From assembly GCA_963969495.1 (NCBI GenBank), contig OZ018326.1, positions 175,807,056 through 175,871,055 on the forward strand: 64,000 bases of DNA, given 5' to 3'. Shown piece after piece: positions 12,280-24,105 of this stretch (positions are counted from its first letter, which is position 1; each line of letters opens with the position of its first letter). Both the position numbers and the translations under genes were made by a program. The DNA is from Ceratothoa steindachneri (taxonomy: Eukaryota > Arthropoda > Malacostraca > Isopoda > Cymothoidae). The notes under the pieces are model-generated. The model was given only the letters and a program-made list of their open reading frames with translations, ran no database searches and had not been told where the DNA came from.

Positions 12280-12672
12280 CGACGAACGGCTTGAAGAACA
12301 ATGGCTGTTCTACGTTGTTCTCTTCTGAACAACAGGGAAAGGTGTGAGACCTGTCTCTTGTCTACGGGCTCAAGAACAATAACTGTTCTAATGTTGTTCT
12401 CGAATGAACAACAAGGGAAGGGGTGAGAACCGTCTCTTGTCTACGGGCTCAAGAAGAATGGCTGTTCTAATGTTGTTCTCTTCTGAACAACAAGGGGAGG
12501 GTTGAGAACCGTCTCTTGTCTACGGGCTCAAGAACAATGGCTGTTCTAATGTTGTTCTCTTCTGAACAACAGGGGAAAGGGTGAGAACCGTTTCTGGTCA
12601 AAGGGCTCGAACGAACAATAGCGGTTCTAACATTGTTCTCTTTCTGAACAACGAGGGGGAAGCCTTGTAGAC
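12280..12672. repeat. 79-bp tandem repeat carrying two hairpins per unit
   Basis: Five units, with the CGGGCTC or AGGGCTC landmark at 12365, 12444, 12523 and 12602, exactly 79 bp apart, and a diverged unit on each side. Each unit holds GAACAATGGCTGTTC, whose ends GAACA and TGTTC pair. It also holds GTTGTTC...GAACAAC, with seven paired bases and a loop of about six. The short minus-strand frames overlapping it (12467-12912) are by-products of the repeat. Confidence 0.9.
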
Positions 12673-13138
12673 TTGGCATCACGAAAGGCTCGAACCTTGG
12701 CACTCAAGGGATATTGTCCTCCTTCTGGACAAGTGATGGTGAATCTCGAGGTCGAGGTTTCTTGGCGCACAAAGTGAGAGAGGGTCGTGGTGATGTTTCG
12801 CGACGGAAATCTGGATCTCCAATCTGATCTTAGTGGTAAAGTTTCCATCTAAATAGTCGAGACACTCCCTTGGCGTGGGGGACAATGGAGTGGGAGCTTC
12901 GAGGGAATGCACAGCCGAGCCTCGTTACAATGCCTTATCTACCCATAAGCCTAACTCAATCTGGCGGGGTCGGCGTATGGGGGCGAACGGGGGGACGATA
13001 ACCTCCTTGTTTAAACATTGACATCCCGTGGCTGCGATAAGACGCCAAGCTTCGAAGCGAAGATGCACGTTGGAGCATCGTGGTTTCAAATAATATGGGA
13101 TAGGGGTTGAAACTAACGTTGCCTTAACCCGTTCTATC

Positions 13139-13141
<3 letters not shown>
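12673..13141. other. GC-richer right flank of the 79-bp array
   Basis: Continues the GC-richer composition up to a (TA)n tract at 13142. Overlapping short minus-strand frames exist, and none has a recognisable domain. It may be part of the same unknown element as 12000-12672. Confidence 0.35.

Positions 13142-13182
<41 letters not shown>
13142..13182. repeat. (TA)n microsatellite
   Basis: Uninterrupted TA repeat that closes the GC-richer island on the right. Confidence 0.95.
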
Positions 13183-13190
<8 letters not shown>

Positions 13191-13586
13191 CTCTTATCAT
13201 TCCTCTACACTCGGTACTTTTAAATTCCTTTGATTAGGGTCTTTATTACAGTTTTTTATGATTTCAAATATGAGTCTTTAACTATACTGGTTATTTCGTG
13301 TCGGTAAACTAAGTGATTGCTAACTAAAAGTGATTTAAATCTCTGCTGATCGTTTATATTTCCTATTCAAATTTGAAATATTTATTGCTACAATATCTAT
13401 TTGATGTATAATAAAAATACGTATTTGGTATAGCAATGATTTCTTACCTTAACACTACCTCAGTATAGAGCCCTTAGACTTTCCAGTAAAGAGAAGTTTG
13501 CCATTACCTATACAGATTTTTACACAATGTGTCATGTCAGACGAAAAGTAAAGGGGAATATTGATTGCTTACTAAATGCAAACCAT
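13183..13586. other. AT-rich spacer
   Basis: Nothing recognised between the (TA)n tract and the mariner fragment. Confidence 0.5.
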
Positions 13587-13963
13587 ATACGAGGGGGAGA
13601 AATACGTTTTGAAATTCGGATATAAGGAAACGAGAAATAAGGAAAAGTGTTTTATTATTTTTTAATATAATTACCCTCGACTTCAATGCAATTGCGCCAC
13701 TTGTCCCTGAGGCTTCGAATTCTTGACAACCAGAAATCTCCCGACTGCTGTTTAATCCACTCCTGCACGGTAAACTGGACATCTTCATCGCCCCCAAACT
13801 GGCGTCCAGGCAGTCTAGCCTTGAACTGGCCCAATGAGAAGTAGTTGCTAGGGGCCAGATCAGTACTGTAGGCGGGATGGTTGAGCTCCTCGAATCCGCA
13901 CTCGCGGAGGCCAGCTTGTGCAACTCTGGCCTTGTGGACTTTGACGACGTTGAAGTCTATCAT
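13587..13963 (-). mobile_element. Truncated mariner element: transposase C-terminus plus one terminal repeat
   Basis: The minus-strand frame 13963-13655 gives the last third of a mariner transposase: VHKARVAQAGLRECGFEEL, then AYSTDLAPSNYF and SLRDKWRNCIEVEGNY before the stop. The family motif is YSPDLAPSD, so the third catalytic Asp is here Asn (PSN). The block with the second Asp, normally just before the VHKARV stretch, is also altered. Downstream of the stop, 13587-13620 starts with TACGAGGGGGAG, the same first bases as the mariner at 47781, and is taken as the terminal repeat. The 5' two thirds of the element are missing, so it is dead. Confidence 0.85.
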
Positions 13964-15482
13964 TGAGCGTGAGTTTTCTAGGGACCCAACGCAAGGATGA
14001 CCAAAAATTTAAAGAGTGTCGTATTTGAAAATTCCTTTGTTATAAATTTCATAAAGACTCGAATTCAACAGGTGCAAGGAAGAACATACTCAGTTTACCT
14101 GTTGATGAAACTAGTCTTCGCTAATATTAAACGTGATTTTGTAAGGAATTGTATAGCAAGGGGAGGAGGGCAACTTCCACCCTACATCGAGCGCGCCTAG
14201 AAGGCGCCCTTCATCCAAACCAGGCAAGCGACTCCCAATAATAGAGTGATGTAGTAGGAAGATGGTCACTTATTACTAAATAAACCGCATAACATCACTG
14301 CGTACATTGTGGCTTAGTAAGTTAAATAAGTGTGAATCTAATCTTCCCAAAATATTAAAAATTATCTCTGAAAATAATCTATCCTGTTGTGTCATTCAAG
14401 AACATATCAAGTATATTTTAAAGGAATTATAAAGAGCGAAATTGTATACATGATCAGTTAAAATAACTTTTTTTTCTTAAACACTTTACCAATAGGAAAA
14501 AGTCCTAACTATTATTTTCTAAAACATCAGTGAATTTAACTTTGGATTCAGGCAACTCTCGTCATGATGGGAAAATCTAATTGATCAAGACCTATATTTT
14601 TAGTAATAAATTTTATTTTTAGTTGCGTAAAATGACACTGGAAAAATGTCAAATTCATTTGAGGTACAACTAGTAAGTTCTAGATTAAAAATAATATTCG
14701 GAACCGTCAGAAGTATATTAAGATCTCAAAACAAGCATCAACCTTAGAACAATAATTATTTACACACCAGAAAATGTCATCAAGTTCTAAGTAAAAGCCT
14801 AAAATTTACAACCATTCTTTCCGATACATAAGATATATAATTAACTGCGTTAGTAGCCTATAACTTACTTGCTAATTCTATTTTAATTTCAAATTACTAG
14901 AATACTCATCATCTATCTCAATTAAGTATTGAGGTCTTGAAGAAAATGACGATTGTCCAGAATAGATTTAATTTTAGATCTAAAAATCTCGAATATTCAA
15001 TTAATGTTAGAGTCGCTTCAATTGATGACAGCAAATAATTATTTTTATTCTTATTAAGATCTGTAGGTAGAGAGATAGATAAATAATAATTATGGGGATA
15101 GTTGATTAAGATTGGAAAAGGAGGCGGTATAAATAACCAGTTTTTTCTACAATACTCCGAGCATGTGGAGAGAGAAGGATGATAGAAAGCTACTAGAGTA
15201 TGACTCAGAAAAAACAAATATAACTAATGCAGCGTTAGAACAAAAAAGGATCAGAAGTCTATGAGTAGTGTATTAACGAGTGTTTTGTAAACTTTCTCCG
15301 ATTTATATCGGAGCATCACTACACCGCCGATTTTTCATGTGAAGTCATTAGCAAGTTCTTGAACGACAATTGCAGAAGTTACATTTTCTATATTTTGGCA
15401 AGAAGATTCTTCTATCCTAGGTGGGTGGACAAAGCACACTCAAACTCTTTCTCACGAGAGCATTTGGTATGAGGGCTTCATT
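13964..15482. other. Non-coding, mostly AT-rich
   Basis: A small GC-richer patch at 14150-14240 contains GCGCGCCTAGAAGGCGC, which can fold on itself. No coding family is recognised. The frame at 14918-15217 on the minus strand lacks any motif. Confidence 0.4.
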
Positions 15483-15820
15483 ATGGTTTCATTGTCTTTA
15501 ATTCGTTACTTGTACTTTGTGTTGTGTCATTTTAATTTACATTTGTTTTTGGTACTCAATTATATATCGGTCGCTGCCGAAGGTGTTTTTTTTATTGTTT
15601 TCTCTGTTTCAGCTTTTTCGTCTGTTGCTATTACTTTGGTAGTTTGGTGTTTTTTTTTGTCCTTAATTTGTTACTTGTACTTTGTGATGTGTCATTTTAA
15701 TTTGGATTTTGGGAGGTTATCAATTTTATATCGGCCCTTGCTGAAGATGTATTTTATTGCTCTCTCTGTTCCTCTTTTTTTGTTTTGTGGCTATTAGTTT
15801 GGTTTTTAATGTTGTCTTGG
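15483..15820. repeat. Two-copy tandem duplication, 165 bp apart
   Basis: GTTACTTGTACTTTGTG occurs at 15505 and again at 15670. The following TGTCATTTTAATTT, the ATATCGG block and the stretch before GGCTATTA also recur in the same order. The open frame across both copies (15483-15797) repeats its own N-terminal peptide (LIRYLYFVLCHFNL, then LICYLYFVMCHFNL), so it is a product of the duplication rather than evidence of a gene. Confidence 0.85.
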
Positions 15821-18800
15821 GAATTGGAAGTTGCTTAACAAGGTCAGTGAGATTGATTTTCAGAGTTGTTTTCTGATTAAGCTTAACTAAGTGAGATAAC
15901 AATAAAGGATAAGGAGATGAACAGATATAAATGTGTACAATGAACATTTACGAATATTCTACTTCATAACGATTCCCCTCTCTTTCTTTGCTTTTTTGTC
16001 TTTTTTTTGTATTATGGACGGGAGTCTTTCGGGAAATCCTGTTTTAGAAGTATGGAGTGTAGCATACTATTAATGAACGAACAGTTTGAAGAAAAGAAGT
16101 TGAGTGACAAAACATTCAAGTGGAAGTTTTTTAGTCGAACAGTAACACCGAAGCGATACTATCAATTAATAGTTCAAATTTTCAATAGTCTGAACTTTAG
16201 ATAATTGCTTAAGCATATACACAGTTCGTTTATAAAATATGTCTGGGATTTTTCGATAGGAAAAAGTGCTATTACCTGGTTGTATTTAACCTTCGAATTT
16301 TTACCTTAAACATTTGTCTTGATTTCTTTTTACTGCTTTTTTGACGTTTTGAAAGTCCCTCAACACCATATTGATGGAAATTTCCCTCTTTAATCTCTTG
16401 TATGTTGATATAGGAGGGACTATTTTCAATTCAAAAGAAAACAGTGTCTGATTTGTTTTCCAAGTAAATTCTAGTTCTATTTTGTGTTCTCTGGAAGTGG
16501 TAGAAATTACTGTCATTATTCTCTAATTGCGAGACTGCGTATTACGGTGGGCATTTTTATTTATGAGTAAAGTTTACGGGCTAAAAGTATAACCAACATC
16601 GTCCATACCCACTTTATTTGATGGTTTGTCCCTAATATTCTATTATTACACGCTTTTTTCTGCACAAGCAGAATTAAATAGCCTTAATCTGGCCAAGTGG
16701 GAGTAAACTGCATTGGCAACGCGCATGGAAAAAAAAACTGAAGTGAAAGCATAGGTTACAGAGATAGACGGCATCCGCAGCCTTATTGTTTTATACCATC
16801 TCTCGTACTAGGACGCAATGGTAATTTCTGCATTCAATACATATTTCATTAAGCTTTGCTCTGGCAGAGAATATACAAGGATTAAAGAGAATTCTGCTTA
16901 ACCAATGATGCTGTGGAGGAAACTGTTGATACTGTATTCATTTGGTATATAATCCTGGGTTGGTTAGGAGCCAAAAATTCTCTGGATTCAGTTGATTTCT
17001 GGTTTGGAAAGATTAAACTCCGCGTTTATGCTTATGCTGAATATTTTATTAAATACACAAGAGAAAAAGAATTGTATATAGTTTAAGGAATTAGAGAAAC
17101 GATTGATAAATAATATGCTGTTAGGTTAGACAAACGGACGATTCCAAATGGATTGGAATGAAGTGGAATCCTGACTAATTTGAGGTTACATACAAGTAAA
17201 CGAGCACACATAAACACGATCACTTCTTTATCACTACCTCTTTCCCTGAAATCCTGCAGATTTAATCTTCCAAGTAAAATTGGCAATAGAGATAAAATGG
17301 ATCAAGAAAATAAAGATGTCGGTGAAGATAAGATATTATTATTCGCCTCGAATTGGGAAATAGGTGGAAATCTGTTTCTTTATGACGACCGCTCCGAAAT
17401 TTAATAAACAATTTGATTTTTCCTGTCAGTTTCGTTGCCGTAATATTTCTTTTGTTTTTCTATTTATGAGGCCAAATGGAGTTCTAAGTTGGTATTTATG
17501 ATCTCTCTTTACTTCAATTTGTGTTTAGAAGTATTGAAATATAAACTTCGCTCTCTCCGCTTAAAGTCTTTCAGCGGCTCTTTATTATTATTAGATGCAG
17601 TCTGGAATTTAAAGGGCAAGTTAGGGATAGGGCATTATTTGTTATTCCTTATTTTACATTTTTTTACTCTTTTTTTGTTTAGTTACTTTGCAAATTCCTT
17701 TATTTATAAAATACGATAATTATAATCATGCAGATCCTTGAGAATATATGTGTAAAACGGTTGGTAGAGAACCACATTGAGAACCTGTGAATTTGATAGA
17801 GCGCAACTGTCCCGAGTGTTTTCCTTTACTTGCCACTGCTTCATGGAATGTTTAGGCTCTAGATTGCAAACAATGTTAATAAAGAACCTACAAATTTCAA
17901 AGAGTAAAAATATACATGAGCAAAGACCCTCAGAAACGCTGTAATTACAATTTTATAGTTATTACAGGACACTTTCCAATATTTATCTTTCAAAATTCTA
18001 CCAATAATTGAAAATGGTAAAGAATATATATAGAAATAAATAAGTTAAAGCAAAAATACGATTTACAAATGCTTGGAAGATCGAACCCCAAATTACTCAT
18101 GCTAAGAATAGCGAACTCAACCTGATCGCTTTCATAACATGATCCACTCTCCAATAAATAGCTCAGAAGAAAAGGAAACTTGTTAGTTAAAAAAAGTCAC
18201 CCTCATTCAGCCAAGAATGGAGATTGACAGATAGAGAAAAATGATGGAAAAGTAGAGGAGAAAATTAAGGAAATTCAGAGAGTTTTAACAAAATCTTTAT
18301 CAGCCCTAAGAATTGGTGCATTATTCTTGGTCCTAATATTTATCCACTTTCCTTTCTTTCTTTCTCATCTTTACATCTCTTTACTGCATTAAAAGAATTT
18401 CCTTGGTTAAATATAGTTATTTTATTTTCTCACGAATAAATTCTTACATTCTTTGCTTTGGCTGTGGTATTTTGATAAATCTACACACATGAGGAAAATC
18501 AATTCGGATTGGTTGCAGATTAAATAATTTCCCTTTCCTCTGGTTCACACCATAGACTAATTATTGAATTATTTAAATCATGTAAAAGGGGTTGGTGTCA
18601 ATAAAAAATGTAAAAGAGATTAGCATATTTCTTACCAGAGCATAAATTCAACAATGAAATAAATATGTAAAAATTAGTTTCCTAATAACACCTATCGAAA
18701 CATCTTTTTAGTATATTTTATTCATGTATTTGATTGTATTTTTTCGGTCAAATTGAAAGCCTATGTGAAAGTAAAAATATTTTGGGGATATTTTCATTTA

Positions 18801-21756
18801 TGAGTGAAGGATTGTTAATCATTGGAGGCATTTAGAATTTTTGTTTTTAAAAGTTCAAAAGGAATTAGTTTTTTTGTACCATCCAAATAGCTTCGCCACT
18901 TAAATTTATCAGACCTTCTCATACCACAACTTAATATATGAAAAGAATACATACAATTAATCCTACTCATCAAATAGAAGTAAGAATACCCATGTTTCGC
19001 GGTAGAACACTTGTTTAGCTCTAAGAAGAAAAGGCTTGTCCAGGAAATTCGTTCTTCAAGGATGGCATGAAGGTAGCACAAAGGAAGGAGGGTAGTATAG
19101 CGGACGGTAGTTCATTGCACGTCTCATAGTGCAGTAAAAGACCTTAGGGTCGCTCATATACGGACGAGTAAGGTTTTATAAGGTAGAGGGATGTGTCTGT
19201 GAATACGGATTGGGGGAGTCACCAGTATTTAAAACTTTGTAAGTAAGAAGATACTTAAAGACTATGCGTAACCAGATCTGGATCTAGTGCACTTCTCAGA
19301 GCAATGGTGTAGCATGAGAAAATTGACGGAGTACTAACTGACTCAACGAGTTTGATTAAGATTGAGTTTCCAAAACTTTTTGAGGTCACACCATCCTAGA
19401 GAGGAACTAATAAGCAGATAAGTGGATTGCAAGAGAAGCTTGAAACAGAGGTTAGAAAAATGAAAGGCAGATTTGAGTAACAATAATATACAAATGAAAT
19501 GGTAGAGGTAGGGGTCAGATTTGATGACCAAATTAAAGAAATAGCTACGAGGAGATCAATGAGCAAACCTTATAGAATACCAAAGTAAACTTGGACCGGC
19601 CTAGAAAATTTAGGTCAAATATAGTCAGATTGATTGCTGTGTTGCTTCGCTATATATACTAATGTCCTTAATAAGCTAAGGAAAGCGTGAACGACTAGAA
19701 GCGGAGGAATGTTGGATGTAAAATAAGGCTGGAGGAGAACTCTTGAGAGAGAGAGAGGAGGGAGATATTGGCTCAAGTTACAAGATATATAAGGAATAAG
19801 GAAGTAAGTGATATTAAGAGATATACGCTGGCTGTTAATGGACAGCAAGTGGCGAAAACTGTACGGTAAAGCAGCTAATAAAAACTGACTGGGTGCAGCA
19901 AGAACAGGGAAACCGAAATGTCTTATGAATGGGTCGGCAATTACAGGAGAGGTCCCTTATAGTGGCATGGCATAATTCCAAAGGGAAAAGGCGACATCAT
20001 GCCTCGGTCAAATTTTTTATTTATAAAATGATGTCAATTTAAATCTTAATTTACAAAAACCTCCATATATTCGTACTGAAATTCGATTTATCGAAAATAA
20101 TTAATAAATTAGTAGATTGTATAAAAGAGCAAAATGATATTTAATGAATTCAAGGGATAACATAGCAAACTCAAGTGGTGTAACTTGAATATTAGAAAGC
20201 CCAGATGAGGTTTTTGTTTAATAGTGGAATGAGACAAATTGTTTATTAAATATGTATGAAATACTTCAACTCTAATACCCTCCTTCAATGTTAATGTTAT
20301 CGTATTCAGGCTCTTCTTTGGTGGAAGCTCTCTTTTTAAAGATTGTAAATATTTCTTATAAAGTGAATGTATTTCTTTTTTGTACATTTTCATATCTTTT
20401 TTAAAAAGCCAAATTGAATTGAGGTATAAAACGCACTTCTTAACTGATTTTTAATGGGAGTTAATTTCATGCTTTGGCTTAAATAGGAATTGCAATTTTG
20501 AGGCACTCCATTATCTCCTACTCAGATTCATTCTTAGATGAAATGTTCTCTCGAGGGTCGAGATTCATCTATTGTTCGCATAATGGATTAAAAGATGTTG
20601 AATGAAAACTTTTGCAAACAGACATAGAGATGGAGGCAAATGCGTTGACTAGAGCTTAAGGCAATGTGATGTAGTCTAGCAGCAATTACGTGATGTAGGT
20701 TTATCAAAGTTTTCATTAGATCGAAAGACCTGAAAGAACACGGCTGATGGCAAATAAGCCATATTCGTGCTTGTATTATGTAGTGAAAAAGGTAGGGAGT
20801 AGGTTTGATGAAATGCTCACAAACTCTCCAAAACACGTTTAGTCAACAATGAAAGAAGTAGATGTAGTGCAATATAGTTAATATACTGAAGGTTAAATTC
20901 ATTAATGAAATAATTAGTGAAAATCATTGCGATATAGAAAAGAATAGATATTATCGCTCTAAACCATTCCGCACTCTCATTTTATTAAAATAGCAAATGG
21001 CAAAGCAATAATCAGACAGAACCCACATCTCGTGCACTAGACTTGGACTCTATTACAGTTGGTACACTATTGTATAAAAGAAAACAAGAAAGCAACCACG
21101 CCTTCATTAACATATTAAATTATCTTTGTCACTAAATTACTCGTTTGGAATTGCAGTACTTCTTTGACATTAAGACAACCCTGAAACTTCCAAAAATGAA
21201 GAGGACACGCGTAAGTAGCGTTCTGTCCCGGACTATGTGACACTTTGAATGAGAGTTGTAATTGTTGATAAGGGGAAAGTTGGTTAAGAGGAGATGATGG
21301 TGAGTCAGTAAGCGAAAGGAAATATGTGCGCGGTATAATGCAGATGTGTTCTTTTATCCTCCGCTCATTATAATTACGAAATGGAGTGGGAGCCATTTCT
21401 TTTCATTCGATTGGAGTACGCAAAGGCTCTCTCTATATATACCTATGAGAAAGTTCTTGTCAAGATACAACTGTATATCTCTCTCTTCCATTTCTCTAAA
21501 TTGTTGTGTGGAAAACCTTCCTGATTGAATTATTAGAACCTGTCTGAGACATGTACAAAAGTATATGAAAGGTACATTTAATATAATTTTCTACAAAATT
21601 CACCTTTTACTATTCATTAAATATTTGTACAGCTAGGAAGCATCGTCCTACAAAACAATTTATTATATTACCTGTTAGTATCCCGTCAAAAGAGTGGCGG
21701 AGGGTAAATGACTTATCTAAACACTCAAGGTAAGTGAATATGACAAGATAAATTTA
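15821..21756. other. About 6 kb of non-coding DNA
   Basis: Read in all frames: only short open frames without recognisable domains. GA-rich and slightly GC-richer DNA at 19080-19960 may be an old element but gives no readable protein. A short TTTC-rich run lies near 18353-18366. No terminal repeats or tRNA-like folds were noticed. Confidence 0.4.
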
Positions 21757-22640
21757 TATAATATAATAATATTAATAATGATGAATTTCTTATAATGCGC
21801 TCTTCAAGGCCGGAGGCCTTCACAGAGCACACGTTCGACTGTAGGGGAAAATCAGGTGGGTGAGTAGGCAATCCTGAACATTTCAAAGCTTGGGGGCCCA
21901 GACTGAGAAGGAGCGGTCCCCCATTGAGCAGAGGGAAGAGCGAGGAGTGTTCAGGAGAGGAGCATGAGCTGACCGAAGGGCACGAGGGGCGAGACGTTTG
22001 GAAAGGGCAGAGGAAATATAGGTTGGGGCCTTTTGGTGAAGGACCTTGAAAGCGAAGGGAAGAATCTTGAAATGAGAACGATATCTGACAGGTAACCAGT
22101 GCAGTTCCTGAAGCAAGGGCTTAGAAGTGGAGAAGCGAGAGCGACGGAGGTGTAGTCGGGCAGCGTAGTTCTAGACTAGCTGAAGGGGACATAGAGAGGA
22201 AGATGGTAGATTTACAAGATGAGAGTTACAGTCATCGGCATAGAGGTGGAAGGATATATCGAGATTACGAGAAGAGAGCTAAAGGAAATAGGTAGATAAG
22301 AAAGAGGAGAGGGCCGAGGACAGAGCCTTGAGTGACACCAACGCGAATGGGAGTGGGTTCAGAGGAGACATCGTTAATCACCACAGATTGGGTGCTAGAC
22401 GAAAGATAAGAGCGGATCCAATCGAGAGAAACGTGAGAAATGCCAAGGAAAGAGGGGAGGCGATCAAGCAAGACGGAATGGTCAATAGTTTCAAAGGCAG
22501 AGGATATCTCAAGTAGAATGAGGATGGAGGCACAAACCCGGTTAGCAGCTCTACGTAAGCAATCAGTAACATTGAGTAGAACGGTTTCGGTAGAATGCCC
22601 AGCTTCAAAGCCTAATTGGTAAGTCTCATCAATATTTCAG
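21757..22640 (-). mobile_element. 5'-truncated, internally deleted L2/CR1-like LINE
   Basis: Minus-strand reverse transcriptase. A first frame (about 22621-22265) shows YQLGFEAGHSTE, then LLEISSAFETIDH, LDWIRSYLSSSTQS and GVTQGSVLGPLLF. In the second block the catalytic Asp of motif A (LLD...AF in the family) is Glu. A frameshift follows, and the YADD box is readable near 22240. The next roughly 100 bases jump to the C-terminal block LQELHWLPVRYRSHFK, then GDRSFSVWAPKL and a stop at 21883. The usual 150 or more residues between YADD and LHWLP are gone. The 3' end carries GAAGAGCGCATTATAAG followed by ATT-rich repeats, as in L2-type tails. The element is dead. Confidence 0.88.
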
Positions 22641-23489
22641 GCAACGATGGGGGAATTTAAAATTAATAAAGTTAAAATTCTTTTTTTCTTCTTGTCCATC
22701 AATTTTTTAAAATTCTTAATCTTTCCCACTTCTCTCGTCCTCATGTGTGGGTAAATTGTGGTTAAATATGTAAACCATTCACTTTTTATCTCATATTTTT
22801 TATATTTACACAAATTACACAAACAGGCTTATGTAAATAGGAAAAAATACTTAGCTTTGCTTGCTTAAATCTTCGAAAATAAGTAAATAATGTTAATAAA
22901 AATTTTAAAAAACTCCATATTGTTCAATCATTTTTATTTTGTCGAATGCGATTTCCAATATTTATGACTTTATGCTTTGATAAAGAGAATAAAAGGTTAT
23001 TTGCTGATTTCTTTTAAAGAAACCATTAGTATAAACGGATACATTGGGGATAGGAATAGGTCAGAACAACAGTTCAATTGGATGTAAAGGATTTGAGGAA
23101 CGATAAGTAAAAAAAAATATTTAAAATAGGTTGGTATTTTATATACTATTCATGAAAATGAACAAAGACGGATGGAGGCCTAAACCAATTAGAGCATACA
23201 CCTGAAAGGTCTAAAATGGAGGTTTGGAAAGAAGGTAAAGAAGTTGTTAGGGCGAAAATATATTACACCTCGACACAACAAATATTAAGGATTATTTTGG
23301 TATTTGCGATCTATTGAAAACCTATCTTAGGGAGCCCAAACCATATAAGGGATGTAAGTTGGTATAATTTAAAGTTTTTTTCTTATGTATAAACTTGCTC
23401 TTGGAGGTTAATAATGCCCTTGGTACATAAAGTTTGCTATTAAAATCTTTGTCATATTTAAACTTTTATACTATTACAATTATTTTTTC

Positions 23490-23493
<4 letters not shown>
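22641..23493. other. AT-rich non-coding stretch
   Basis: Nothing recognised. Confidence 0.5.

Positions 23494-23539
<46 letters not shown>
23494..23539. repeat. (TA)n microsatellite
   Basis: Pure TA dinucleotides. It lies about 40 bp beyond the minus-strand hairpin motif at 23581-23617. Confidence 0.95.
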
Positions 23540-23544
<5 letters not shown>

Positions 23545-23580
23545 GAGGATAAATCCCAGATGTAACATCTTTTAATTTCT

Positions 23581-23617
23581 CACAACGTTTCGAAATCTAC
23601 AAGTTTTCATCTTCAGG
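23581..23617 (-). other. Hairpin motif with hammerhead-like flanks (copy 2)
   Basis: Read on the minus strand: CCTGAAGAT, stem GAAAACT, loop TGT, stem AGATTTC, then GAAACGTTGTG. The copy at 39154-39187 has the same flanks and the same loop but a different paired stem. CTGAAGA and GAAAC fit the conserved core strands of a hammerhead ribozyme (CUGANGA and GAAA), except for one extra U between the first core strand and the stem. A closing stem III and the cleavage site were not identified, so catalytic activity is unproven. Such motifs are known from Penelope-like retroelements. No Penelope coding sequence was seen here. Confidence 0.55.
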
Positions 23618-23635
23618 CTAAAATAAGTTGCTAAA

Positions 23636-24105
23636 TTGCCAAAGTCCTCCCAAGGTTAGCCGGGAAATTATTTACCAATAATATCATGAGTATTTCGCTC
23701 ATTCTAACGAAATTCTAAAACTTTATTTTGTTTCACATTCTCTTGTGAATAATATAACAGCCAAAGTCCCCCAAGTTTAGGTGGGGGGTTATTTAATAAT
23801 AACGTCAGAACTATTTGGTCGATTTTCATGAAATTGGAACTCTTATGTTGTATTACATTCTTTCTTAAATAATATAGTTTTCAAAATCATCTTAAGGTTA
23901 GCCGGGGCATTATTTGGCAAAAACTTCAAAACTATTCGGCCGGTTCTAACAAAATTTGAACCCCTTGTGTTGTTTTACATTCTTTTTCAAATGATATAAT
24001 TGTAAAGGTTCTCTAAATATTAGTCCAGAGGATTATTGAAAGTTGTAACCGTGTAAGGTCGTACATCAGAATAACAAAGTATGCGAAGTAGACCTTTTAT
24101 TATAT
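23636..24105. repeat. Tandem repeat of about 121 bp, dispersed family (copy A)
   Basis: Three to four units, aligned at 23702, 23823 and 23944 by TTCTAACGAAATT or a variant, each followed by a GTTGTTTTACATTCTTT-like block and AATGATATAATTG. A last partial unit ends in ATTATTGAAAGTT and a CAGAATAA-containing tail. The same units and the same tail recur at 63250-63600, so this is a dispersed element with internal tandem structure. No open frame survives. It starts about 20 bp after the hairpin motif at 23581-23617. Confidence 0.85.

Noticed and set aside
12280..12672. Regular repeat considered as a CRISPR array
   Set aside because: Direct 79-bp tandem units with no unique spacers, in clearly eukaryotic DNA.
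15483..15797. 104-codon frame with a repeated hydrophobic block
   Set aside because: The repeat is the 165-bp tandem duplication at DNA level. Composition is low-complexity.
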